Assembly (NCBI GenBank): GCA_900770515.1
Contig: CAAHDP010000444.1
Location: 1-6,186 of the forward strand
Direction: 5' to 3'
From: an uncultured Prevotella sp.
GTDB lineage: Bacteria > Bacteroidota > Bacteroidia > Bacteroidales > Bacteroidaceae
Length of the DNA: 6,186 nucleotides
Numbering within the stretch: the stretch's first letter is position 1; each line of letters opens with the position of its first letter. The translations under genes were made by a program, and so were the position numbers. A model generated the notes under the pieces. That model searched no databases. It had not been told where the DNA came from and was given only the letters and a program-made list of their open reading frames with translations. Shown here piece by piece: positions 1 through 5,646 of the stretch.

Positions 1-6
1 ATGAAT

Positions 7-80
7 GGTTCCGTAGCTCAACTGAATAGAGCACTTGACTACGGATCAAGAGGTTCAAGGTTTGAATCCTTGCGGAATCA
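7..80 (+). tRNA. tRNA-Arg, anticodon ACG
   Basis: The sequence folds into a full cloverleaf. The acceptor stem is 7-13 with 73-79 (one G-U at the second pair), and the discriminator is A80. The D stem is GCTC/GAGC (16-19, 29-32). The anticodon stem is CTTGA/TCAAG (34-38, 46-50) with loop CTACGGA, giving anticodon ACG at 41-43. The variable loop has 5 nt, and the T stem is CAAGG/CCTTG (56-60, 68-72). ACG, read as ICG after A34 deamination, decodes CGU, CGC and CGA arginine codons. CCA is not encoded. Oddity: the D loop reads AACTGAATA and the T loop TTTGAAT, so position 19 is A and position 56 is U in place of the near-universal G19-C56. The gene is 33 bases upstream of tRNA-Lys and probably shares its transcript. 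Confidence 0.95.
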
Positions 81-113
81 CTCAATTGGTTATGCACATA
101 ATCATTAACAGTT

Positions 114-186
114 GCACCCTTAGCTCAGTTGGTAGAGCAACTGACTCTTAATCAGTGGGTCTAGGGTTCGAATCCCTAAGGGTGTA
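114..186 (+). tRNA. tRNA-Lys, anticodon CTT
   Basis: This is a standard 73-nt cloverleaf. The acceptor stem is 114-120 with 179-185 (the first pair is G-U), and the discriminator is A186. The D stem is GCTC/GAGC with loop AGTTGGTA. The anticodon stem is ACTGA/TCAGT (140-144, 152-156) with loop CTCTTAA, giving anticodon CTT at 147-149. The variable loop is GGGTC, and the T stem is TAGGG/CCCTA around the canonical loop TTCGAAT. It reads the AAG lysine codon. CCA is not encoded and is presumably added after transcription. It is the last tRNA before the terminator at 194-224. Confidence 0.96.
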
Positions 187-193
187 CAAAGAG

Positions 194-224
194 AAGCGTT
201 TCCTATTCGGAAACGCTTTTTTGT
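194..224 (+). terminator. Intrinsic terminator of the tRNA-Arg/tRNA-Lys transcript
   Basis: A perfect stem AGCGTTTCC (195-203) pairs with GGAAACGCT (209-217) around the loop TATTC, with one further A-T pair at the base (194/218). Six T residues follow (217-222), then G and four more T. It begins 8 bases after tRNA-Lys, so it ends the tRNA transcript. Confidence 0.9.
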
Positions 225-394
225 TTTATACCCCATCTCAGCCAGTCAGCTACTTTCATCACACACCAGCTAACACACGGCCATAAGAAACTGGAACAAG
301 AAGAAATCAGCGACTCGAGATACTCCACAGGCAATATGCAGAAAAATAAAGAGAAAAGCATACAAAAAAGGCAAAAGTATAGAGAAAAGTATAC

Positions 395-427
395 AAAAAA
401 TAGGACCTGTTTCACAACAGATCCTAT
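395..427 (-). terminator. Intrinsic terminator, minus strand
   Basis: Read on the minus strand, ATAGGATCTGTT (427-416) pairs with AACAGGTCCTAT (411-400) around the 4-nt loop GTGA. There are 11 pairs and one A-C mismatch. The run of six T residues on the minus strand is 400-395, so the orientation is clear; the plus strand has no T-run after the hairpin. It ends whatever transcript starts at the promoter at 544-575. It lies more than 300 bases past the outer-membrane gene's stop codon. Confidence 0.8.
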
Positions 428-474
428 CACATACTTACTAAAACTAAATTAACCACTAAAAAAACTAATATCAT
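427..474 (-). CDS. Possible 15-residue hydrophobic micropeptide
   Basis: The ORF runs from ATG at 474-472 to TGA at 429-427 and encodes MILVFLVVNLVLVSM. Apart from Asn9 and Ser14 every residue is hydrophobic, so the peptide would insert into a membrane. It sits inside the predicted small transcript. Its stop codon abuts the terminator stem, and an SD-like AGGGA (482-478) lies just upstream within a hairpin. Very short hydrophobic peptides of this kind include type I toxins of the Ibs class (about 19 residues) and regulatory membrane peptides. The composition resembles them, but no homology can be claimed. The main caution is that T-rich DNA readily yields Leu/Val/Phe-rich ORFs by chance, and Bacteroidota rely little on SD sequences. 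Confidence 0.25.
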   Translation of the reverse strand: MILVFLVVNLVLVSM

Positions 475-543
475 TATTCCCTATATACTTTAGGGAGATT
501 TTCCTTTATGATGAAATTACTTAAATTCTTTTTTTTACATCTG

Positions 544-575
544 CAAAGATATAGCTTTTCTGCGAAACGACCAAA
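544..575 (-). promoter_or_regulatory. Bacteroidota-type promoter, minus strand
   Basis: On the minus strand the box TATCTTTG (551-544) matches the Bacteroidota -7 consensus TAnnTTTG. A TTTG (575-572) lies exactly 20 bases upstream, as expected of the -33 element. Transcription should start near 537-539 and run leftward to the terminator at 395-427. It is the best-matching promoter in the window, and it lies downstream of the outer-membrane gene with no annotated gene beneath it. Confidence 0.65.
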
Positions 576-595
576 TTTTCTAGCCTTTTTTTACT

Positions 596-642
596 AAAAA
601 AAACGAAGGAAGCCCTATTTTTTTGCATTCTTTAAACCTTCG
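596..642 (-). terminator. Candidate terminator for the outer-membrane gene
   Basis: On the minus strand CGAAGG (642-637) can pair with CCTTCG (609-604), and eight T residues follow directly (603-596). It lies about 90-135 bases past the stop codon of the FadL-family gene. The 27-nt loop is long for an intrinsic terminator and the stem is only 6 bp, so this is a weak call. Readthrough into the small transcription unit beyond it is possible. Confidence 0.35.
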
Positions 643-732
643 GCCTAATTAATACCTGTAAAGGCTACAGATACCAACAGAGCTTTACCACTAGAAACCG
701 CTTGACAGCGCTAGATACCCCACTAGCTACCA

Positions 733-2346
733 CTAGAACTTGTAGCCCACCGTCATTAGCAACTGATGGCGATTATTATCTACCGAAGTGGCTGGAGCCG
801 CCTTGGCACCAGCATTCTCCCAGGCTGCAAATGGATAGAAATCACCCTTCTGGCAACTATACTGGTATGCCACATCGAAGAAGAGACCCTGGTAGTTGAA
901 ACCTACACCGGCTGTAACCCTGTTCGTAGCCTTCCAGTTGGTATAATCCGTAGATGTGGAATAGATGGTTCCCTGCGAAGCGATGGTCTGGTCGCGGTCG
1001 GCAGTTTCCTTGAACATTGGAGATACATAGTTGTAGCCCAGGCGGATCGACATCAGCTGAATCGGCTTGTACTCCAAACCCAGTTTCAGGGTGCTTACGC
1101 CCTTCAACGAATGCTTGGTGTGGTCGTTCATGGCTGCATCGCTGGAACTGGTCTCGTAATAGTCGCCATACCAGGAATCATAGTAGCCGCCATCCTTCAC
1201 ACGATTGTCCATGTGATCGTACCAGGCATATTCATAGGTAGCACCCAGGGCGAGATAGTTGCCCACAGTGTGACCCAAGCTCACGCCTGCCTTCCATGGT
1301 GTGTTGAGGCGATAATCCAGATCCACGGAATTAGAATTGCTACCCACGGCATAATTGCCCTGGTCGTCAACAATGTTCTTATCTGTCAGCTCCAGGTCGG
1401 CAGCACCGCTCAGCGAGAGGTCGTAGAACACAGGCGAATTGACGTAGGCACCGATGCGGAACGGAGAATCTGCCACAGGGCGGAAGATAACACCCAGTTT
1501 GGCATCATAGCCCATACCCGTGATGCGCTGGCTTTCCCAGGCAGAGCCGTATGCCTCCTTATCTGCTACATAATTCTCGGTATAGTACGAGTTGTTGCGA
1601 TAGTGTACATCGTGCAGACCGAGGGTAAAGCCCACCCATACACGGTCGTTGAACGACAAGCTCAGGTTGAAATCATATACACCGATATAGCCCTTCTGGT
1701 ATTGACCATAGAGGAAGGATTTTCCGTCGTAGGTTGACTGGTTGCCCTGGTCGTCGGTTCCCATCAGTTTATTGTAGTTGGCATCCACAGCGCTCCAAAC
1801 CTGATCGCCGGCATCCTTGCCGTATTTCTTGTCCAAATCCTTGGCGTAGGCAGTCTTGGCAGATGCCCACTTGGTTTGTGAGGCACCGTTCAGATAGTTG
1901 GCTGCGGTAAGGATCTGCGAGAAGTTGGTACTCTTGTGGAAGTTGAAACCGGCATTGATTTTCACGCCGGCTCTGTTGTCACCACCAGCCCAGACAAAAC
2001 CAATCTGATCGAAGCTAGGCACCGACTTCTTTCCATTGAAAGATATCGGCGTATTATCGAAACTGAATCGGGTATCGGCATCAGGCTGTGCAACGACGCC
2101 TGCCGAAAGACTTACCATGCTTTTACGGAAGAGACCGATGCCGGCAGGGTTGCTCGACATGGTTGAGATGTCGGCACCCAGTGCTTCCATCGCACCACCC
2201 ATACCTACATAGCGTGCTGTTCCCGTAAGGGAGTTCTCCGCAAATTTAGTATCCAGGTAGGTTTCCTGGGCAGTGGCGCTCATGGATGCCATGAGTGCAC
2301 TGGCAAATAAGATATGTTTTAATTTTAAATTATTCATTTTATTCAT
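733..2346 (-). CDS. FadL/OmpP1/TodX-family outer-membrane beta-barrel transporter
   Basis: This is a 537-residue secreted protein. A signal peptide covers about residues 1-26 (basic Asn/Lys start, hydrophobic core ILFASALMA, cleavage after SATA before Gln27). The N-terminal part of the mature protein (about 42-71) reads GTARYVGMGG...GADIS...NPAGIG, the family signature with its NPAG turn. The rest alternates aromatic and polar residues as in membrane beta-strands, and the chain ends TVGYKF, with the C-terminal Phe typical of BAM-assembled barrels. FadL-family proteins carry hydrophobic molecules such as long-chain fatty acids or aromatics across the outer membrane. Bacteroidales members are often labelled 'hemin receptor' on weak evidence, so the substrate is unknown. 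The ATG at 2346 was chosen; Met4 is an alternative. No good promoter was seen in the 180 bases upstream, so it may be co-transcribed with the gene at 2527-3522. Confidence 0.85.
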   Translation of the reverse strand: MNKMNNLKLKHILFASALMASMSATAQETYLDTKFAENSLTGTARYVGMGGAMEALGADISTMSSNPAGIGLFRKSMVSLSAGVVAQPDADTRFSFDNTPISFNGKKSVPSFDQIGFVWAGGDNRAGVKINAGFNFHKSTNFSQILTAANYLNGASQTKWASAKTAYAKDLDKKYGKDAGDQVWSAVDANYNKLMGTDDQGNQSTYDGKSFLYGQYQKGYIGVYDFNLSLSFNDRVWVGFTLGLHDVHYRNNSYYTENYVADKEAYGSAWESQRITGMGYDAKLGVIFRPVADSPFRIGAYVNSPVFYDLSLSGAADLELTDKNIVDDQGNYAVGSNSNSVDLDYRLNTPWKAGVSLGHTVGNYLALGATYEYAWYDHMDNRVKDGGYYDSWYGDYYETSSSDAAMNDHTKHSLKGVSTLKLGLEYKPIQLMSIRLGYNYVSPMFKETADRDQTIASQGTIYSTSTDYTNWKATNRVTAGVGFNYQGLFFDVAYQYSCQKGDFYPFAAWENAGAKAAPATSVDNNRHQLLMTVGYKF

Positions 2347-2362
2347 TGTTTTTATTTATATT

Positions 2363-2456
2363 GATGCTTTTGCCCTTACAGGGCGCATTGCTAAATGCTG
2401 CCAATACCCAGGGTGCTGCCCTGGGCTAGGTGCTTCTGCCCTTTCAGGGCGTGTGG
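2363..2456. repeat. REP-like palindromic repeat element
   Basis: Two 28-base direct copies at 2363-2390 and 2429-2456 match at about 22 of 28 positions. Each carries a small GCCCT/AGGGC palindrome (GCCCTTACAGGGC and GCCCTTTCAGGGC). Between them is a perfect hairpin, CCCAGGG (2407-2413) and CCCTGGG (2419-2425), with loop TGCTG. This GC-rich block stands out from its AT-rich flanks. The architecture resembles REP/BIME elements mobilised in trans by Y1 REP-associated transposases, none of which is encoded here. In a shared mRNA of the two neighbouring genes the hairpins would lie between the cistrons and could affect stability or polarity. Confidence 0.65.
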
Positions 2457-2526
2457 GGCTGAACTTCAAGACTTTTGCTTGAACTTTACCTTACCCTTCG
2501 GCCGGTGACCGTTGGTTCAGGACGTG

Positions 2527-3522
2527 TTATCGGCGACCGCCGAAACCACCACCACCGGAACGGCTTCCGCCACCACCGCCGAAGCTTCCTCCACCGCCGA
2601 AGCCGCCACCAGAGCGACCACCGGAGTTGGAACCACCAAAGCTGGCACCGCTGCGATTGCCGAAACCACCAAAGTTGCTGCGGTCGAATGTGTTGGTGTT
2701 GTTATTGCTGCGGGTTTCATAGTTGCGCTGGCTGTCACGTCCGCCAAAGTTGCGGTTGGCTACACTTCGGCGTGTACCATTGCCCGCATACCCATTGTCG
2801 CCGTTATACCTAAAGCTGCGGTTACCGGCATACCCGCCAGAATTGCGGCCTCCATAACTTACATGCCCAATCATAGGGCCACCCCAATACCATGGATTGT
2901 AATATCCACCCCAGCCATAATACCATGGGCTGTACCAGCCACCATACCAACCAGCATAACCATAATACCATGGATCATACCAAGGGTCAAACCATGGATC
3001 ATACCAGCCGGCATAATATCCGTAACGCCAAGGATTGCGCCATCCCCACATACGGCTGCGCCAGTAATAAGGACCATAGCCGTAATAGTCATAGAACCAA
3101 GGATCATAATATCCATCCCAACGGCTCATTTCCCGAGTACGGCTGAAGTCTTCTTCTGGGTCAGCATATTTCTGAGCAAAATAAGCATCATCATAGATAC
3201 TGTCAGGAGCAACACCCTTACCTACATGAAACTGAATAATATCATTACCCAGAGAATCTGTTCCCACATTCTCATAATGACTCAAGAATTTACCACCACG
3301 ATTATATTCATCTACGCTACGGTTACTTCCACTCCAGTACAAGGCATATATACTGTCTCTACGTGCTTTCTGCTCTGCATAAGCACGCTGTAATTGCGCA
3401 CGATGCTCAGCTTGCTTCTTAGCCTCTTTCTTTGGATTGAAGTAGAGGTCATCGTCCTGCGCCATTGCCGTAAAAGGCATGGCTGCTGCCATGAGAACTG
3501 CTAGAAGATACATCTTTTTCAT
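2527..3522 (-). CDS. Secreted protein with Trp/Tyr-rich and Gly-rich C-terminal regions, function unknown
   Basis: This is a 331-residue protein that I do not recognise as a named family. A signal peptide covers about 1-21 (MKK start, hydrophobic core, cleavage after AMA before Gln22). Residues 22-60 are charged and probably helical (KKEAKKQAEHRAQLQRAYAEQKARRD). Residues 61-135 look like a small folded segment. Residues 136-215 are strikingly aromatic, with recurring Pro-Trp and Tyr-Tyr pairs (for example DPWFDPWYDPWYYG at 175-188). Residues 216-331 are Gly/Ser/Asn/Arg-rich and end GGFGGRR. There is no lipobox, no cysteine and no obvious barrel terminus, so it is probably periplasmic or surface-exposed. 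The aromatic and Gly/Arg composition suggests a sticky, partly disordered protein. It may be co-transcribed with the FadL-family gene downstream. Plus-strand ORFs over it are shadows of its biased codons. Confidence 0.75.
   Translation of the reverse strand: MKKMYLLAVLMAAAMPFTAMAQDDDLYFNPKKEAKKQAEHRAQLQRAYAEQKARRDSIYALYWSGSNRSVDEYNRGGKFLSHYENVGTDSLGNDIIQFHVGKGVAPDSIYDDAYFAQKYADPEEDFSRTREMSRWDGYYDPWFYDYYGYGPYYWRSRMWGWRNPWRYGYYAGWYDPWFDPWYDPWYYGYAGWYGGWYSPWYYGWGGYYNPWYWGGPMIGHVSYGGRNSGGYAGNRSFRYNGDNGYAGNGTRRSVANRNFGGRDSQRNYETRSNNNTNTFDRSNFGGFGNRSGASFGGSNSGGRSGGGFGGGGSFGGGGGSRSGGGGFGGRR
2968..3006 (-). repeat. Short in-frame direct repeat in the Trp-rich region
   Basis: The 15-base unit CCATGGATCATACCA occurs at 2968-2982 and again at 2992-3006, exactly 24 bases (8 codons) apart. 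It underlies the WYDPW repeats of the protein. CCATGG recurs at further Pro-Trp positions nearby (about 2890 and 2923), always as codons CCA TGG. This points to growth by in-frame duplication or slippage. Confidence 0.7.
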
Positions 3523-3544
3523 TTTACTATTCTCCTATTTTGAT

Positions 3545-3562
3545 ATGGAGTTTTTGCTCCAT
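3545..3562 (-). other. Leader hairpin upstream of the Trp/Gly-rich protein gene
   Basis: ATGGAG (3545-3550) pairs with CTCCAT (3557-3562) around a 6-nt loop. The hairpin lies 22 bases before the start codon at 3522, inside the predicted minus-strand 5' leader. It has no T-run on the minus strand, so it may shape leader structure or stability, not termination. Confidence 0.4.
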
Positions 3563-3600
3563 TTTGGGTTATTATTTATATAAATATAATAATCATAATG

Positions 3601-3631
3601 CAAAAATATTGCATATCTTACTGCAAAAGTA
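3601..3631 (-). promoter_or_regulatory. Candidate tandem promoter boxes for the Trp/Gly-rich protein gene
   Basis: Two minus-strand matches to TAnnTTTG occur: TACTTTTG at 3631-3624 (followed by CAG, a common Bacteroidota context) and TATTTTTG at 3608-3601. Neither has a clear TTTG at the -33 position. They would give 5' leaders of about 95 or 70 nt before the start codon at 3522. Confidence 0.45.
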
Positions 3632-3673
3632 CAGAAAAACCCTAAATAATGGTAGGATTTCCCCTATTTTTTA

Positions 3674-3681
3674 TAATTTTG
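3674..3681 (+). promoter_or_regulatory. Candidate promoter -7 box for prmA
   Basis: TAATTTTG matches TAnnTTTG on the plus strand and is followed by CAG. The expected start near 3687 would give a leader of about 50 nt. No TTTG is seen about 20 bases upstream. It lies back to back with the minus-strand boxes at 3601-3631, forming a divergent promoter region of about 210 bp. Confidence 0.5.
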
Positions 3682-3736
3682 CAGAAAAATTAAATGAATT
3701 CAAACGTTTTTCAACATTTATATACATAAAAAAGGC

Positions 3737-4609
3737 ATGAAATACTTAGTAGCAACATTCAATATTGAGACCGCTCCCGACCTGTTGGAAGCAGCTCGCG
3801 ATCTCCTTGCCGACGGAGCTGCCGAGGCTGGATTCGAGTCGTTTGAGGAAACAGAAACAGGCATGGAAGCATACGTACAGAAAGACCTTTTGGATAAGGA
3901 GGTTCTTGATGCCTACATCTCAGATTTCCCTATCATGGATACCCAAATCACCTATGACATCCAGGATGCCGAAGACAAAGACTGGAATCAGGAATGGGAG
4001 GAACAAGGATTCGCTCCTATATATGTGGGCGATCAAGTTGTCATCTACGATGCCAAGCATCCTGAACTTTATCCAGATACAAGTAACCGTCCAGACATCA
4101 TCGAGATAGGTATTGAAGCAAAACTTGCCTTTGGCACAGGAAATCATGAGACTACCCGTATGATTATCTCGCAATTGCTCCAGATGCCTATCAAGACCAA
4201 ACGCATTCTGGATTGCGGTACCGGAACCGGCATTTTGGGACTCACCTCTTCCAAACTAGGAGCCAAAGATATTGTAGGATATGACATCGACGAATGGAGC
4301 GTTGAGAATGCCAAACATAATGCAGTGCTCAATGGCGTCGACAATATGGAAGTACTTTTCGGAAACAGCAGCGTTCTCAACCACGTAAGTGGCGTATTTG
4401 ATGTGGTAATGGCAAACATCAACCGCAACATTCTACTCAATGACATGAAACTGTTCCGCAGCGTCATGAACATCGGTGGTTCGCTGATACTCAGCGGTTT
4501 CTACGAAGAAGACATCCCTGTATTACTGGAAAATGCAGCAGAACTCGGACTTCATGAAACCAACCGTCATGTTGACAACAACTGGGCATGTCTGGTACTA
4601 GGTGAATAA
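3737..4609 (+). CDS. prmA: Ribosomal protein L11 methyltransferase PrmA
   Basis: This 290-residue enzyme is a normal length for the family. PrmA uses S-adenosylmethionine to methylate amino groups of ribosomal protein L11 in the cytoplasm. Residues 1-75 match the L11-recognising N-terminal domain in position and character. The linker (about 82-128) carries KDWNQEWEEQGFAP, a typical PrmA segment. AFGTGNHETT (131-140) is the PrmA hallmark just before the Rossmann fold. SAM-binding motif I is LDCGTGTGIL (158-167), and GYDID (181-185) supplies the ribose-binding acidic residues. MANINRNIL (225-233) contains the NxN catalytic-pocket motif. The ATG at 3737 gives a full N-terminus. Upstream there is only a weak purine stretch (AAAAAAGG, 1 nt from the ATG). 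The gene is transcribed alone, divergent from the Trp/Gly-rich gene and convergent with the GH25 gene. Confidence 0.96.
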   Translation: MKYLVATFNIETAPDLLEAARDLLADGAAEAGFESFEETETGMEAYVQKDLLDKEVLDAYISDFPIMDTQITYDIQDAEDKDWNQEWEEQGFAPIYVGDQVVIYDAKHPELYPDTSNRPDIIEIGIEAKLAFGTGNHETTRMIISQLLQMPIKTKRILDCGTGTGILGLTSSKLGAKDIVGYDIDEWSVENAKHNAVLNGVDNMEVLFGNSSVLNHVSGVFDVVMANINRNILLNDMKLFRSVMNIGGSLILSGFYEEDIPVLLENAAELGLHETNRHVDNNWACLVLGE

Positions 4610-4644
4610 CCCGTCATAGGGTTTGACTCCCCTACAAACAAATA

Positions 4645-4714
4645 AATGTGTAATGTATAATTCATAAAGTACTTTTTTCCATAGTACATCATAATAAATT
4701 ATACATTACACATT
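4645..4714. repeat. 70-bp palindromic element with 18-bp perfect inverted repeats
   Basis: AATGTGTAATGTATAATT (4645-4662) is the exact reverse complement of AATTATACATTACACATT (4697-4714). The 34-nt centre contains a further GTAC/GTAC pair (4669-4672, 4684-4687). It fills most of the 108-bp gap between the convergent prmA and GH25 genes and ends 4 bases before the GH25 stop codon. It could act as a bidirectional transcript end, since RNA from either strand forms the same long stem. It could also be a small MITE-like dispersed repeat. No target-site duplication is evident, and no long T-run follows the stem on either strand. Confidence 0.7.
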
Positions 4715-4717
4715 CCA

Positions 4718-5629
4718 TCATTCGTTAAATACTTTCTCATTGTTATTACTTCCTATACACAATTGCTTCAAGTCGTAATAACTGCCATTGTAGATATCAA
4801 AATCTACATATCCCTTGATGCCGGGCAACTTACCTGCATCCGTATGCTGCCAGAATTTCCATTTACCCTTGTATTGCACCTTATCCACATAATAATGGGC
4901 TATCCAATAAGGATAATCATCAAAAACCGGCGCACTCAGGTATTGTTCCTTAAACTTATAATACGTATAGATGATAGGTTTCACATGATACCTGTCTTCT
5001 ACGATATGCAACCACGTAAGGACATCGCGCTGAAAATCCTCCACACTCTTGTCTTCCGGCTTGTGTTCGATATCAAGCACTGGCGGTAAATCTCCATCAG
5101 TAAGATGCACTTGCTGCAAGAAATAATAAGCCTGTTCACGAGCTGTAGATTTATTGCTCCAAAAATGGTAGACACCACGGATAAAACCAAAGTCGCGAGC
5201 CTGATTGAAATTAGAACGGAAATTCTCATCCAACCTGCTGGATCCCTCAGTACTCTTGATGATAACAAAACGCACAGGGCATCCCTTAATCATTGCATTC
5301 TTAAGTTGTTCCCAATCTATTTCTCCCTGATAATGAGATATATCTATGCCATGAATTTCATATCCTTCAGGATAAACCTCATCACCATAGAGTGCACGCC
5401 ATCTAAAACCGGTAGGACCTACAAAAAAATGGTAAAACAAAAACACATACAGAACAACAATTGATATTCCACCAAGCCACCAAGCCCAACGGGGATAACG
5501 GCTCCAAAACCCCGACGAACGCCTAGACCTACGTCTACGAGCAGGTCGCTTCGCCGTGGTTCTCACCGGGGAAGAAGAAGTTTTCTTCACTCCACCACGT
5601 TTGTTGTTGTTAGTTTGCTTGTTTACCAT
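4718..5629 (-). CDS. Membrane-anchored GH25 family lysozyme (muramidase)
   Basis: This is a 303-residue protein. Residues 1-46 form a basic, low-complexity cytoplasmic tail (with RRRRSRRSSG at 31-40). Residues about 48-70 form one hydrophobic transmembrane segment, so by the positive-inside rule the enzyme domain faces the periplasm. The glycoside hydrolase 25 domain spans about 91-285. It begins GIDISHYQGEIDW (94-106, active-site Asp96), continues through KSTEG (125-129) and GVYHFW (152-157), carries the catalytic DxE in PVLDIEHK (Asp186, Glu188), and ends with WKFWQHTD and VDFDIYNG. GH25 enzymes cleave the beta-1,4 bond between N-acetylmuramic acid and N-acetylglucosamine, so a role in wall remodelling is likely. 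One departure: VDFDIY has Asp where many members have Asn (VDxN). The start at 5629 retains the tail. The start lies 17 bases beyond the pfp terminator, with no room for a separate promoter after it. Confidence 0.9.
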   Translation of the reverse strand: MVNKQTNNNKRGGVKKTSSSPVRTTAKRPARRRRSRRSSGFWSRYPRWAWWLGGISIVVLYVFLFYHFFVGPTGFRWRALYGDEVYPEGYEIHGIDISHYQGEIDWEQLKNAMIKGCPVRFVIIKSTEGSSRLDENFRSNFNQARDFGFIRGVYHFWSNKSTAREQAYYFLQQVHLTDGDLPPVLDIEHKPEDKSVEDFQRDVLTWLHIVEDRYHVKPIIYTYYKFKEQYLSAPVFDDYPYWIAHYYVDKVQYKGKWKFWQHTDAGKLPGIKGYVDFDIYNGSYYDLKQLCIGSNNNEKVFNE

Positions 5630-5646
5630 GATAATGAATTATATAT

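Larger units (their letters stand above)
395..538 (-). ncRNA. Predicted small transcript, about 145 nt
   Basis: The unit is defined by a promoter at 544-575 and a terminator at 395-427 in the same orientation, giving an RNA of roughly 140-147 nt. The 5' end is estimated about 6 nt past the TAnnTTTG box. Inside, TCCCTA (496-491) can pair with TAGGGA (483-478) around a 7-nt loop. That pairing would occlude a purine-rich AGGGA lying 3 nt before an ATG at 474. The RNA could be a regulatory RNA, a tiny mRNA for the 15-codon ORF, or both. I recognise no known RNA family. The existence of the transcript is inferred from its signals only. Confidence 0.45.
225..732. other. 508-base AT-rich interval without a conventional gene
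   Basis: No ORF here has convincing coding character. What can be seen is all on the minus strand: a promoter (544-575), a terminator hairpin (395-427), a possible 15-codon ORF between them (427-474), and a weaker candidate terminator for the outer-membrane gene (596-642). Nothing recognisable was seen in 225-390. In 643-732 only a weak 5-bp hairpin (CTGTA/TACAG on the minus strand, about 658-672) was noticed. Confidence 0.7.

Noticed and set aside
1..224. tRNA genes as an integration site with a genomic island beside them
   Set aside because: No integrase, no duplicated tRNA 3' end elsewhere in the window, and the neighbouring genes are housekeeping or envelope genes.
203..430. Minus-strand 75-residue Phe/Cys-rich ORF
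   Set aside because: It starts from GTG inside the terminator hairpin at 395-427 and also runs into the tRNA terminator. Its Phe/Leu/Cys-rich composition is what T-rich noncoding DNA gives.
508..597. Plus-strand 29-residue ORF beginning MMKLLKFFFLHLQRY
   Set aside because: Its 3' half is the reverse complement of the minus-strand promoter at 544-575, and it has no promoter of its own. It is more likely a by-product of a reused promoter module.
766..1737. Plus-strand 323-residue ORF antisense to the FadL-family gene
   Set aside because: It is a shadow frame of a gene with a clear signal peptide, family motif and C-terminal Phe. Its translation shows no domain or membrane logic.
2363..2456. 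Short CRISPR-like array
   Set aside because: There are only two imperfect copies with a palindromic middle, no regular spacers and no cas genes. A REP-like element fits better.
2512..3393. Plus-strand 293-residue Thr/Ala/Ile-rich ORF
   Set aside because: Its low complexity mirrors the Gly/Ser/Trp codons of the real minus-strand gene. It has no plausible start signals of its own.
3540..3740. Plus-strand 66-residue ORF ending at the prmA start (ATGA overlap)
   Set aside because: It lies across the divergent promoter region and the predicted prmA -7 box, is AT-driven, and has no protein-like pattern.
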